A DNA stretch of 64,000 nucleotides from JBKECY01 sp047975025 (lineage in GTDB: Bacteria; Bacillota; Clostridia; Lachnospirales; Lachnospiraceae): the NCBI GenBank assembly GCA_047975025.1, contig JBKECY010000053.1:58382-122381 (forward strand). The letters are read 5' to 3'. Each line of letters starts with the position of its first letter. Position 1 is the stretch's first letter. Below the pieces are notes generated by a model, which saw nothing but the letters and a program-made list of their open reading frames with translations, did not search any database and had not been told where the DNA came from. This document shows positions 34,640 to 43,803 of this stretch, piece after piece. The position numbers were made by a program, and so were the translations under genes.

Positions 34640-35107
34640 ATGCCATATATTTTGATCAGTCTGGGTGCTTTTTTACTGGATCATCATGTCAAAGAATATA
34701 CGAATACGCATCGGCTGCAAGGCGAGACAGAAAGTTATCTGAATAAGAAAATTGTCTTGCGTAATCTGCATAACCCTAATGGGGCTCTGGGTATCTTCAA
34801 GAATCATAAAGAAGATAAAGAGAAGCTTACCTTTGCGGTATTACTGGTACTGCTCTGGGAGTTCATCCGCAGCCTGCTTGGCAAGGGCAGTAAAGCAGAA
34901 AAACTGGGGCTGGCACTGCTTCTTGGAGGCGGTTGGTCGAATTACTATGAGCAGAAGAGCAAAGGGTATGTGACCGACTACGTTAGTTTTAATGTGAAGT
35001 TCGAGAAACTGCGCAGATTGGTATTTAATATCTCAGATTTCTTTATTATGGCGGGCGCACTTATATATGCAGTTGCCAAAGTAACAAAAGGGTTTAAAAA
35101 CTCATAA
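34640..35107 (+). CDS. Signal peptidase II-like membrane protein with altered catalytic residue
   Basis: A 155-aa membrane protein that aligns by eye along the length of LspA, the lipoprotein signal peptidase: LLDHHVKEY corresponds to AADQLTKWL, HNPNGALGIF to RNTGAAWGIL, GGGWSNYYEQ to GGAIGNFIDR and FNISDFF to FNIADSS. The second catalytic Asp (FNISD) is kept, but the first (IDR) is Glu with Arg changed to Gln (YEQ). It is therefore likely inactive or altered in activity. A true lspA should exist elsewhere. The start ATG 34640 follows AGGAGACAGT. Ends at a strong shared terminator. Confidence 0.8.
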   Translation: MPYILISLGAFLLDHHVKEYTNTHRLQGETESYLNKKIVLRNLHNPNGALGIFKNHKEDKEKLTFAVLLVLLWEFIRSLLGKGSKAEKLGLALLLGGGWSNYYEQKSKGYVTDYVSFNVKFEKLRRLVFNISDFFIMAGALIYAVAKVTKGFKNS

Positions 35108-35123
35108 AAGATTCTAACTACGA

Positions 35124-35167
35124 AAAAGACAGAGGCGTCACCGCTAGTGGTGACGCCTCTGTCTTTT
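35124..35167. terminator. Strong bidirectional terminator
   Basis: A perfect 19-bp stem (35124-35142 with 35149-35167) with a 6-nt loop, A run on the left and TTTT on the right, between the LspA-like gene and the convergent PucR-like gene. Confidence 0.95.
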
Positions 35168-35182
35168 GGCCTTTATGGTCAA

Positions 35183-36724
35183 CTAATAATTATGCTTATT
35201 TAAAATCAAAAAGGAAAGGCTTAGGTACGTTCTGGACTGGAAAGAATCCAGATTAATGCGCGTAAGCTCCATGATTCTGTCCAGCCTGTTCAGGAAAGTA
35301 CTTCTGTGTACGAATAATTTGGCGGCTGTCTGTGCAGCATTAAAGTGACATTGAAAATAAGTCCACAAGGTCTTGTAGTACTCGGTCTGTGATTTAGAAT
35401 CATGTTTCTTCAATATTAATAATGATTCTGCACAAATCTGCGGTGGAGAAAAGGAGCCGATTCCATGAAGCAGCAGATAATCAAACGCATAGTCATTAAA
35501 ATGCAGATACCAGAACATAGGGTCTTTTTTACTGCCCAGCTCCAGTGCAATATTAGTCTGGCTCAACGCGGCGTTCAGCTGCACAATCCCCTTAAACAAA
35601 CGACTGATGCCGACAATCAGCAGACTTTCCCGCAGAAAGTAGACAAGCTCCTGATGGAAGTCACCTGTATTGTTTCTGGTGTAGCGTGTACTGTTCATAA
35701 GTACAATAATGTTATGCTCGTATTCGATGGCATAGGTGTAGTCCCAGAGCTGTTCAATCTCAGGACAGATATATTTGGCATACAATTGTTTGTCATACCT
35801 GTGATTCGGACGAAACTGAAACAACTGCAGCTCATCTTCTTCGCCCCACTCGATTTTATTGAGTGCATCCTGCCATTCATCCAATGGAACGGACTTGCCC
35901 TTGAAGTGGTTTTGCAGCAGTACATGAAAGGTACTGCTGGGAAAATCATTCAAACGGAATGAGCCGTAGCGGGCATAAAGCTTCTCAGCATACAGAGAAA
36001 TCAGCAGCAGAACATCTTCCTGGTATTTACGGGTGCTTTCGGGCACAGGACACAGACTTGAGATTTGTCCGATCCGTTCACCCTGGTAGAACAGGTTGAT
36101 ATTCAAGAACAGATTATCATCAAAGGTAAAGGTAAAAATATCGTGTTTGGCTTCTGTACGGCTATATTCCGGATCGGAGATCAGTGATAAGGCGTAGTCC
36201 AGTGGAATCGAGTTATTGGAGTCCACAAAATGGTCAACCAATGAAAAATCATTTGATGACTGACTATAAGCCACATACATAAAATAGCTGTCCACGATAG
36301 AAACCGGATAGGAGATGATAGGATCGCAGAAATCGACCAGATCTGTAAAGCTGCGATTTTCGTATACGATTTCATTCATAGAGATTTCCCAGTGGTCGAA
36401 TACTGCAAATATATTCTGCAGAGTATTTAAGATATTTTCGAAGGAAGATTCGTTTTGGACCTGCAGAAAATCCACATTTGTAATACAATATGTAGGGTCA
36501 GGTGCGCCGACAGTAATGAAGATAGAATCCGCACATAGTCCCGGATCCTCCAGAATTGCGGGGATCGTCTGGGAACTGCATAACACCACATGACCATGCA
36601 GATTTGCAGAGGTACTGTAAATCATGGGACGGTCTACTAAAATGTTGCATTTATTACGCGATATGATTTTTACAGGCAGCTTTTGCTGGAGCTGATAAAG
36701 CAGTATGTTGAAAGTCAGTTTCAT
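35183..36724 (-). CDS. PucR-type transcriptional regulator
   Basis: A 513-aa regulator. The N-terminal about 120 residues and a middle domain are sensor-like with no domain I recognise; the C-terminal 60 residues are the PucR/CdaR helix-turn-helix (TLWTYFQCHFNAAQTAAKL, then VHRSTFLNRLDRI), which follows a conserved DY-LLHG segment. PucR-type proteins often control purine, polyol or amino-acid use. The start at 36724 (MKLTFNILL) has a weak GGGAAG site; a reading up to 37021 would run past the carA promoter and is rejected. Divergent from carAB, 236 bp apart. Confidence 0.85.
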   Translation of the reverse strand: MKLTFNILLYQLQQKLPVKIISRNKCNILVDRPMIYSTSANLHGHVVLCSSQTIPAILEDPGLCADSIFITVGAPDPTYCITNVDFLQVQNESSFENILNTLQNIFAVFDHWEISMNEIVYENRSFTDLVDFCDPIISYPVSIVDSYFMYVAYSQSSNDFSLVDHFVDSNNSIPLDYALSLISDPEYSRTEAKHDIFTFTFDDNLFLNINLFYQGERIGQISSLCPVPESTRKYQEDVLLLISLYAEKLYARYGSFRLNDFPSSTFHVLLQNHFKGKSVPLDEWQDALNKIEWGEEDELQLFQFRPNHRYDKQLYAKYICPEIEQLWDYTYAIEYEHNIIVLMNSTRYTRNNTGDFHQELVYFLRESLLIVGISRLFKGIVQLNAALSQTNIALELGSKKDPMFWYLHFNDYAFDYLLLHGIGSFSPPQICAESLLILKKHDSKSQTEYYKTLWTYFQCHFNAAQTAAKLFVHRSTFLNRLDRIMELTRINLDSFQSRTYLSLSFLILNKHNY

Positions 36725-36844
36725 GTAAGCTTCCCATCCTTTCCATTCATACCACAAAGTGTAGTGCATACCAGATAAAAAGTCAAATGTTTCGTCAGTT
36801 TTCCTAAAAAAAATACAATTTGACAGCGACTTTTTTTGTTTCTG

Positions 36845-36890
36845 CTTTTTGTGGAACAAGGTTGAATATTCCATCTTTTTGTGGTACACT
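36845..36890 (+). promoter_or_regulatory. carAB promoter with repeated CTTTTTGTGG motif
   Basis: TTGAAT (36862-36867), 17-bp spacer, TACACT (36885-36890). CTTTTTGTGG occurs just upstream of the -35 (36845-36854) and inside the spacer (36875-36884), 30 bp apart; an inverted relative CCACAAAG is at 36752-36759. Confidence 0.65.
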
Positions 36891-36960
36891 TGCCTATGGT
36901 ATTTAGGCGGAATATGTAAATTTACAGGTGAGTTTGCATAGATGAAAGGAAAAGCAGAGT

Positions 36961-38034
36961 ATGAAAGCATTTCTAATTTTGGAAGATGGACATGTGTTTG
37001 CAGGGACGAGCATCGGAGCACAGCACGACGTGATCAGTGAAATCGTTTTTAACACTTCCATGACGGGGTATCTTGAAGTAATGACAGATCCTTCCTATGC
37101 AGGGCAGGCAGTATGCATGACGTACCCTTTAATAGGAAACTATGGAATTTGCCGGGAGGATCAGGAATCAAAGAAGCCTTGGATTGACGGATATATTGTA
37201 AGAGAATTATCCAGACTGCCAAGTAATTTCAGGAGCGAAGATTCCATACAGCATTTCCTTACAGAACATGATATAACAGGCATTGCAGGTATTGATACCA
37301 GAGCCCTTACCAAGCTGTTGAGGGAAAAAGGAACTATGAATGGTATGATTACTGTGAATGCGCAGTATGATATAGACGGAGTCATAGCCGGACTAAAAAA
37401 GTATTCTACCGGCAATGTGGTGGAAAAAGTAACGGCTGAGCAGAAAACAGTGCTGCCCGGTGCCGGATGCAAAGTGGCTTTATTGGATTTGGGCGCGAAG
37501 AATAACATTGCGGATTCACTGCACAAGCGAGGCTGTGAAGTGACAATCTACCCCGCACTTACTAAGGCAGCCGATATTTTTGCGGACCGCCCGGACGGCA
37601 TCATGCTGTCGAATGGCCCGGGGGACCCCAAGGAGTGTGTATCCATTATTGCCGAAATACGCAAAATGTATGAGTCGGATATCCCGGTCTTCGCCATCTG
37701 TCTGGGACATCAGTTGATGGCACTGGCTACCGGCGCCGATACGCATAAATTAAAATACGGTCACAGGGGCGGAAATCATCCTGTCAAGGACCTTTCTACC
37801 GGCCGGGTCTACATCTCGTCTCAGAATCATGGATATGTGGTGGATACGCAGACGCTGGATGCGGCAGTTGCTTCGCCTTCCTTTGTCAATGTAAATGACC
37901 TCACGAACGAGGGACTTACCTACCACAATAAGAATATATTTACGGTGCAATTTCATCCGGAGGCATGTCCGGGGCCGGAGGATACAAGCTATCTCTTTGA
38001 CCGATTCATAACGATGATGGGAGGGACGAAATAA
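36961..38034 (+). CDS. carA: Carbamoyl phosphate synthase small subunit
   Basis: A 357-aa glutamine amidotransferase subunit that makes ammonia from glutamine for CarB. The N-terminal CPSase_sm domain has GYLEVMTDPSYAGQ; the class I amidotransferase domain has the catalytic Cys in FAICLGHQLMA (about 240-250), and the His and Glu in VQFHPEACPGPEDT (about 329-342). Its stop overlaps the carB ATG by one base (TAATG). AAAGGAAAAG precedes the ATG. Feeds pyrimidine and arginine synthesis; no PyrR attenuator is visible in the short leader. Confidence 0.97.
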   Translation: MKAFLILEDGHVFAGTSIGAQHDVISEIVFNTSMTGYLEVMTDPSYAGQAVCMTYPLIGNYGICREDQESKKPWIDGYIVRELSRLPSNFRSEDSIQHFLTEHDITGIAGIDTRALTKLLREKGTMNGMITVNAQYDIDGVIAGLKKYSTGNVVEKVTAEQKTVLPGAGCKVALLDLGAKNNIADSLHKRGCEVTIYPALTKAADIFADRPDGIMLSNGPGDPKECVSIIAEIRKMYESDIPVFAICLGHQLMALATGADTHKLKYGHRGGNHPVKDLSTGRVYISSQNHGYVVDTQTLDAAVASPSFVNVNDLTNEGLTYHNKNIFTVQFHPEACPGPEDTSYLFDRFITMMGGTK

Positions 38035-41000
38035 TGCCAAAGGACGCTACGATTAAAAAAGTACTGGTACTGGGGTCAGGACCGATTATTATAGGACAGG
38101 CGGCAGAATTTGACTACGCAGGTACACAGGCTTGCCGTTCTTTAAAAGAAGAAGGAATCGAAGTCGTATTGCTCAACTCGAATCCGGCGACCATTATGAC
38201 GGATCAGGATATCGCTGACCGGGTCTACATTGAGCCGTTGACAGTTGAAGTGGTAGAACAACTGATCTTAAAGGAAAAACCGGACAGTGTCTTGCCGACG
38301 CTGGGGGGACAGGCAGGACTTAATCTTGCGATGGAACTGGAGGAAAGAGGGTTTTTCACGCAGCATGATGTGCGCCTGATCGGTACGACGGCGGCAACCA
38401 TCAAGAAAGCAGAAGACCGTCTTGAATTCAAAAATACAATGGAAAAAATCAATGAGCCGATTGCTGCTTCTCTCGTTGTAGAAACCGTGCAGGAGGGTGT
38501 TGATTTTACGAAGACAATCGGCTATCCTGTTGTACTGCGTCCTGCCTATACATTAGGCGGCAGTGGAGGAGGCATCGCCAAGAACGAGCATGAACTCCGG
38601 GAAATCCTGGAAAACGGGCTCAGACTTTCCAGGGTCGGCCAGGTACTGGTGGAACGCTGTATTGCAGGCTGGAAAGAAATTGAATATGAGGTAATGCGTG
38701 ATAGTGCAGGCAACTGCATTACTGTTTGTAATATGGAAAATCTGGACCCGGTCGGAGTGCATACGGGAGATAGTATCGTTGTGGCTCCGTCACAGACACT
38801 GTCCGACAAAGAATACCAGATGCTTCGTACCTCAGCGCTTAATATCATTAACGAATTGAAGATTACGGGTGGATGTAATGTGCAGTACGCACTTCATCCA
38901 ACGAGTTTTGAATACTGCGTTATCGAAGTAAATCCTCGTGTGAGTCGTTCCTCGGCATTGGCATCTAAAGCAACCGGATATCCAATTGCAAAAGTAGCGG
39001 CGAAGATTGCACTGGGTTATACACTGGATGAAATTCCTAACGCAATTACCAAGAAGACATATGCCAGCTTTGAACCTATGCTGGACTATTGTGTTGTCAA
39101 GATTCCCAGACTGCCCTTTGATAAATTTATTAGTGCTAAGCGTACACTTACCACACAGATGAAGGCAACGGGAGAAGTCATGAGTATCTGCCACAACTTC
39201 GAGGGGGCGCTCATGAAGGCAATCCGCTCTTTGGAGCAGCATGTTGACAGTCTGCTCTCTTATGATTTCAGCCACCTTTCAGAGGAAGAACTGTTAGAAC
39301 AGCTGGAAGTAGTGGATGACCGCAGAATCTGGGTGATTGCAGAAGCGGTGCGCCGCAATATCAGTTATGAACAGATTCATGAGATTACCATGATCGATGT
39401 ATGGTTCATTGACAAGCTTGCCATTTTAGTTGAGATGGAACAGGCGCTGGCGACCCAGCCGCTTACGGAAGAATTACTGCGTGAGGCCAAACGTATTGAA
39501 TTTCCTGACCATGTGATTGGAGAATTAGCTGGTATGCCGGCTGTCCAGGTCAAGGAACTGCGCAATACCTACGGAATACAGGCTGCGTTTAAAATGGTGG
39601 ATACATGTGCGGCGGAATTTGCGGCGACGACGCCCTATTATTACTCAGTGCATAGTGGCGAGAACGAGGCAGTGACAACTACGGATAAGAAAAAAGTGTT
39701 GGTACTTGGCTCAGGTCCGATTCGTATCGGACAGGGAATTGAGTTTGATTTTTGTTCTGTACACTGCACATGGGCATTTGCCAAAGAGGGATATGAAACA
39801 ATTATCGTAAACAATAATCCCGAGACGGTCAGTACAGACTTTGATATAGCCGACAAGCTCTATTTTGAGCCGCTGACACCCGAGGATGTTGAGAATATCG
39901 TCCTGAATGAAAAACCAGATGGTGCTGTGGTACAGTTCGGCGGACAGACCGCAATCAAACTGACACAGGCACTGCTTGAAATGGGAGTCAAAATCCTTGG
40001 TACCTCTGCAGAAGATGTAGATGCAGCGGAAGACAGGGAGCTGTTTGACCGGATTTTGGAAGAATGTAAAATCCCGCGGCCGCAGGGCAAGACAGTGTAT
40101 ACCGTCGAAGAAGCCAAAGCAGTGGCGAATGAGCTTGGTTATCCTGTGCTGGTCAGACCCTCCTACGTTTTAGGCGGTCAGGGTATGCAGATTGCCATTA
40201 ACGACAAGGACGTTGAGGAATATATTACGATTATCAACCAGATCGCGCAGGAACATCCCATTCTGGTCGATAAATATCTGGTCGGCAAGGAAATTGAAGT
40301 TGATGCTGTCTGTGATGGTGAAAATATATTGATTCCGGGAATTATGGAGCATATTGAGCGGGCCGGTATACATTCCGGAGACAGTATCTCGGTCTATCCG
40401 GCGCAGAGTATCTGCCAAAAAGCGATTGATACGATTGAGGAATACACGAAGCGTCTGGCGCGGTCTTTACACGTTCTGGGACTCATTAATATCCAGTTCA
40501 TCGTATGTGACGAGGAGGTATACGTCATTGAAGTGAATCCGCGTTCCAGCCGTACGGTACCGTACATTAGTAAAGTGACAGGAATTCCCATTGTTCCGCT
40601 GGCAGCCAAAGTGATTCTTGGATACAAACTGACGGAGATGGGCTATACACCAGGTTTGCAGAAGAAAGCAGACTATATTGCCATAAAAATGCCTGTGTTC
40701 TCCTTCGAGAAGATTATGGGAGCTGATATCAGCTTAGGGCCGGAGATGAAGTCCACAGGAGAGTGCCTGGGTATCGCTGAAACCTTTAATGAGGCATTAT
40801 ATAAAGCTTTCTTAGGTGCCGGAGTCAAACTTCCGAAGCATAAGAACATGATTATGACAGTGAAGGATGCGGATAAGCCGGAGGCGGCAGAAATCGCCAA
40901 GCGTTTTGAGAAAATCGGCTACAAAATCTTTGCGACCAGAAGTACGGCCAAAGTATTAAAAGAAGCAGGCGTTAAAGTCATTCGGACGAATAAGCTGGAA

Positions 41001-41240
41001 CAGCCGTCCCCGAACCTGCTGGATCTCATACTGGGACACAAAATCGATCTGGTCATTGATACACCATCTCCTGGTGTGGAAAAGGCAAAAGACGGATTCT
41101 TGATTCGCCGAAATGCCGTCGAAACCGGAGTAACGGTACTGACGTCTATTGATACGGCACAGGCACTGGTCATGAGTCTGGAAAATACGGATGTAAATGA
41201 TTTGACATTAATCGATATAGCTACCATTTCAAAAAAATAG
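38034..41240 (+). CDS. carB: Carbamoyl phosphate synthase large subunit
   Basis: A 1068-aa protein with the two homologous ATP-grasp halves expected for CarB. Repeated starts VLVLGSGPIIIGQAAEFDYAG (residues 9-29) and VLVLGSGPIRIGQGIEFDF (about 555-573), repeated EVNPRVSRSSALASKATGYP and EVNPRSSRTVPYISKVTGIP, and a C-terminal MGS-like regulatory domain (about 935-1068). It combines bicarbonate, ammonia from CarA and two ATP to make carbamoyl phosphate. Length matches E. coli CarB (1073 aa). No frameshift. Confidence 0.98.
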   Translation: MPKDATIKKVLVLGSGPIIIGQAAEFDYAGTQACRSLKEEGIEVVLLNSNPATIMTDQDIADRVYIEPLTVEVVEQLILKEKPDSVLPTLGGQAGLNLAMELEERGFFTQHDVRLIGTTAATIKKAEDRLEFKNTMEKINEPIAASLVVETVQEGVDFTKTIGYPVVLRPAYTLGGSGGGIAKNEHELREILENGLRLSRVGQVLVERCIAGWKEIEYEVMRDSAGNCITVCNMENLDPVGVHTGDSIVVAPSQTLSDKEYQMLRTSALNIINELKITGGCNVQYALHPTSFEYCVIEVNPRVSRSSALASKATGYPIAKVAAKIALGYTLDEIPNAITKKTYASFEPMLDYCVVKIPRLPFDKFISAKRTLTTQMKATGEVMSICHNFEGALMKAIRSLEQHVDSLLSYDFSHLSEEELLEQLEVVDDRRIWVIAEAVRRNISYEQIHEITMIDVWFIDKLAILVEMEQALATQPLTEELLREAKRIEFPDHVIGELAGMPAVQVKELRNTYGIQAAFKMVDTCAAEFAATTPYYYSVHSGENEAVTTTDKKKVLVLGSGPIRIGQGIEFDFCSVHCTWAFAKEGYETIIVNNNPETVSTDFDIADKLYFEPLTPEDVENIVLNEKPDGAVVQFGGQTAIKLTQALLEMGVKILGTSAEDVDAAEDRELFDRILEECKIPRPQGKTVYTVEEAKAVANELGYPVLVRPSYVLGGQGMQIAINDKDVEEYITIINQIAQEHPILVDKYLVGKEIEVDAVCDGENILIPGIMEHIERAGIHSGDSISVYPAQSICQKAIDTIEEYTKRLARSLHVLGLINIQFIVCDEEVYVIEVNPRSSRTVPYISKVTGIPIVPLAAKVILGYKLTEMGYTPGLQKKADYIAIKMPVFSFEKIMGADISLGPEMKSTGECLGIAETFNEALYKAFLGAGVKLPKHKNMIMTVKDADKPEAAEIAKRFEKIGYKIFATRSTAKVLKEAGVKVIRTNKLEQPSPNLLDLILGHKIDLVIDTPSPGVEKAKDGFLIRRNAVETGVTVLTSIDTAQALVMSLENTDVNDLTLIDIATISKK

Positions 41241-41343
41241 AACGCGGGTTCTTTGTGAGTGGGACTCTTTTGCCAAGGGTCTCACTTCTTTTATAAAAAA
41301 GCAGCGGTAAAGTAGCCGTACACACAAATGGAAGGAGATGTAT

Positions 41344-42201
41344 ATGGGGTTTCTGGAGTGGATTAAAGTAATCTTTTTAGGGATAGTCGAGGGAATTACG
41401 GAATGGCTGCCGATCAGCAGTACGGGGCATCTGATTCTGGTAGATGAATTTATCAAGCTGGATGTCAGCACAAAGTTTTTTGATGTGTTCCTGGTGGCAA
41501 TTCAGCTGGGCGCTGTGATTGCGGTCGTGGTGCTGTTCTGGCATAAAATCTGGCCGTTTCAGAACAAGCGTCAGGAGGAAGGGCTGGTTGAGCGTTACGT
41601 TAAAGTGGATAAAATTGTTTTATGGCTTAAAATTCTTGTGTCCTGTGTGCCGGCCATTATTATTGGAATCCCATTTAATGATGCCATAGAGAAGTACCTG
41701 AACAATTATATTGTTGTGGCCTTAATGCTGATCCTTTACGGTATTCTCTTTATTCTGATTGAAAATAGAAACAAAAGGAAACGCCCGAGAATTCGCCGTC
41801 TGGAAGATATCAGCTTTCAGCTGGCTTTGCTCATAGGTGTATTCCAGGTGTTGGCAGTCGTCCCGGGAACTTCCAGATCCGGTGCCACGATCATTGGTGC
41901 AATCCTGCTTGGAACCAGCAGAACGGTAGCCGCTGAATATACATTCTTTCTGGCAATTCCGGCAATGTTTGGTGCGACTTTATTGAAATTTATTAAATAC
42001 GGTGCTGCCTTTACCGGACTTGAGATCGGTATTCTGTTCGTCGGTATGGTGGTAGCTTTCGTTGTTTCAATCGTTTCCATTAAATTCCTTATGGGTTATA
42101 TTAAAAAGCATGATTTCAAAGTGTTTGGCTGGTACAGAATTGTATTGGGAATCATAGTGCTTCTCTACTTCTTTATTAAATCAGTTGCGCTGGGAGCCTG
42201 A
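41344..42201 (+). CDS. uppP: Undecaprenyl-diphosphatase
   Basis: A 285-aa integral membrane phosphatase (BacA/UppP) that removes a phosphate from undecaprenyl diphosphate on the outer face, recycling the lipid carrier for peptidoglycan synthesis, and giving some bacitracin resistance. Active-site motifs EGITEWLPISSTGHL (about residues 15-29) and PGTSRSGATI (about 176-185) are intact. Start ATG 41344 is preferred over the overlapping ATG 41338 because GAAGGAG is 6 nt upstream of the former. Stands alone between carB and glpK, 14 nt before the latter. Confidence 0.95.
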   Translation: MGFLEWIKVIFLGIVEGITEWLPISSTGHLILVDEFIKLDVSTKFFDVFLVAIQLGAVIAVVVLFWHKIWPFQNKRQEEGLVERYVKVDKIVLWLKILVSCVPAIIIGIPFNDAIEKYLNNYIVVALMLILYGILFILIENRNKRKRPRIRRLEDISFQLALLIGVFQVLAVVPGTSRSGATIIGAILLGTSRTVAAEYTFFLAIPAMFGATLLKFIKYGAAFTGLEIGILFVGMVVAFVVSIVSIKFLMGYIKKHDFKVFGWYRIVLGIIVLLYFFIKSVALGA

Positions 42202-42215
42202 TCAGGAGGTATGAC

Positions 42216-43721
42216 ATGTCAGAGAAATACATAATGGCCTTGGATCTGGGGACTACGAGCGCACGCTGTGTCCTCTTTGATCAGGAGGGAACCGCATGCA
42301 GTTCTGCACAAAAGGAATTCACACAATTCTATCCGCAGCCGGGCTGGGTCGAGCATGATCCTATGGAGATCTGGGCAACACAGTTGGGCGTTGCCCAGGA
42401 AGCATTGGAAAAGCAGAGAATCAGCGCAGGACAGATTGAAGGCATTGGAATTGCGAACCAGAGGGAGACAACGGTTCTGTGGGAGAAAGAAACCGGAATG
42501 CCGATTTATCCTGCCATCGTATGGCAATGCAGGCGTACCTCTGAGCGGATCGAACAGATGAAACAGACGGATATGGCACAGAAAATTACAGCGAAGACCG
42601 GTCTGGTTCCGGACGCCTATTTTTCGGCCAGTAAAATCGAATGGATTTTACAGCATGTGGAAGGCGCACTTCAAAGAGCAGAGCGGGGAGAATTGCTGTT
42701 TGGAACGATGGACACCTGGCTGATCTGGAACCTGACACGCGGACAGGTATTTGTGACGGATTATACGAATGCATCCCGCACGATGCTTTTTAATATTCAT
42801 ACGATGGAATGGGACAAAGAGATTCTTTCTTACTTCAAAATCCCGGAATGTATGCTGCCTAAGCTATGCCAATCCAGTCAGATTCTTGGCACAACGGATT
42901 ATTTTGGCGCGCCGGTGAAGATTGCGGGGATGGCGGGAGATCAGCAGGCGGCATTGTTCGGCCAATGCGGTTTTTCCGAGGGCGATGTGAAGAATACGTA
43001 TGGTACCGGATGCTTTTTGCTTATGAACACCGGGGAGAAGGCGGTAACGTCGCATCATGGCCTCTTGACGACACTGGGAGTTGCGGCGGACGGGCGGCCA
43101 TGCTATGTTCTGGAGGGAAGTGTGTTCGTAGCCGGAGCCGCCGTTCAGTGGCTCAGAGATGAATTGCAGATGATTGACCATGCGGCTGATACACAGGCCG
43201 TCTGCCAGTCGGTTGAGGATACCAGAGGGGTCTATATCGTACCGGCTTTTACCGGGCTGGGAACACCCTACTGGAATCAGGATGCCCGGGGAACGATTGT
43301 GGGTCTGACGCGCGGAGTAGGAAAAGCGCATCTGATTAGAGCTACGGTAGAGTCAATAGCCTATCAGGTATACGATATTATTTCTGAGATGGAGAAAGAT
43401 GCCTGTATCTCCTTGAACACGCTTCGTGTCGACGGCGGAGCAGCTGCCAATGATTTCCTATTGCAGTTTCAGTCGGATTTGCTGGGGGCAGATGTGATTC
43501 GACCGCAGTATATTGAAACTACGGCTTTGGGAGCCGCGTATCTGTCCGGTCTGGCAGTTGGATTCTGGAACTCGGCAGAGGACATACAAAAGAACTGGGC
43601 GATGCAGCATAAGTTCGAGCCCAGGATTAGCGATGAATTACGAGAACAGAGACGGCGTGGCTGGAAACGGGCTGTGCGCTGTGCCATCCACTGGGCACAG
43701 GATGAAGACCAGAGTATCTGA
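42216..43721 (+). CDS. glpK: Glycerol kinase
   Basis: A 501-aa FGGY kinase that phosphorylates glycerol to glycerol 3-phosphate. Visible: ALDLGTTSARCVLFDQ at 8-23, GIANQRETTVLWEKETG (about 76-92), MDTWLIWNLT, GTGCFLLMNTG, and ALGAAYLSGLAVG near the C-terminus. Length is normal. The site AGGAGGTATGAC precedes the ATG 14 nt after uppP, so the two may be co-transcribed. glpF and glpD are not in the window. Confidence 0.95.
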   Translation: MSEKYIMALDLGTTSARCVLFDQEGTACSSAQKEFTQFYPQPGWVEHDPMEIWATQLGVAQEALEKQRISAGQIEGIGIANQRETTVLWEKETGMPIYPAIVWQCRRTSERIEQMKQTDMAQKITAKTGLVPDAYFSASKIEWILQHVEGALQRAERGELLFGTMDTWLIWNLTRGQVFVTDYTNASRTMLFNIHTMEWDKEILSYFKIPECMLPKLCQSSQILGTTDYFGAPVKIAGMAGDQQAALFGQCGFSEGDVKNTYGTGCFLLMNTGEKAVTSHHGLLTTLGVAADGRPCYVLEGSVFVAGAAVQWLRDELQMIDHAADTQAVCQSVEDTRGVYIVPAFTGLGTPYWNQDARGTIVGLTRGVGKAHLIRATVESIAYQVYDIISEMEKDACISLNTLRVDGGAAANDFLLQFQSDLLGADVIRPQYIETTALGAAYLSGLAVGFWNSAEDIQKNWAMQHKFEPRISDELREQRRRGWKRAVRCAIHWAQDEDQSI

Positions 43722-43747
43722 AAAATAGCAGAGAAACGCAAAATAAA

Positions 43748-43790
43748 GGGAGGTATGATGCAGCACATGGCTGCATCGTACCTCCCTTGT
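43748..43790 (+). terminator. Hairpin after glpK
   Basis: GGGAGGTATGATGCAG (43748-43763) pairs with CTGCATCGTACCTCCC (43771-43786), with one T-G wobble. The following TTGT is a poor T tract. Shared with the convergent carbamate kinase gene. Confidence 0.7.
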
Positions 43791-43803
43791 AGGATACACT
43801 TAT

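Noticed and set aside
41255..41296. Terminator after carB
   Set aside because: GTGAG...CTCAC pairs for only five bases before mismatches; not convincing enough to list as a terminator.
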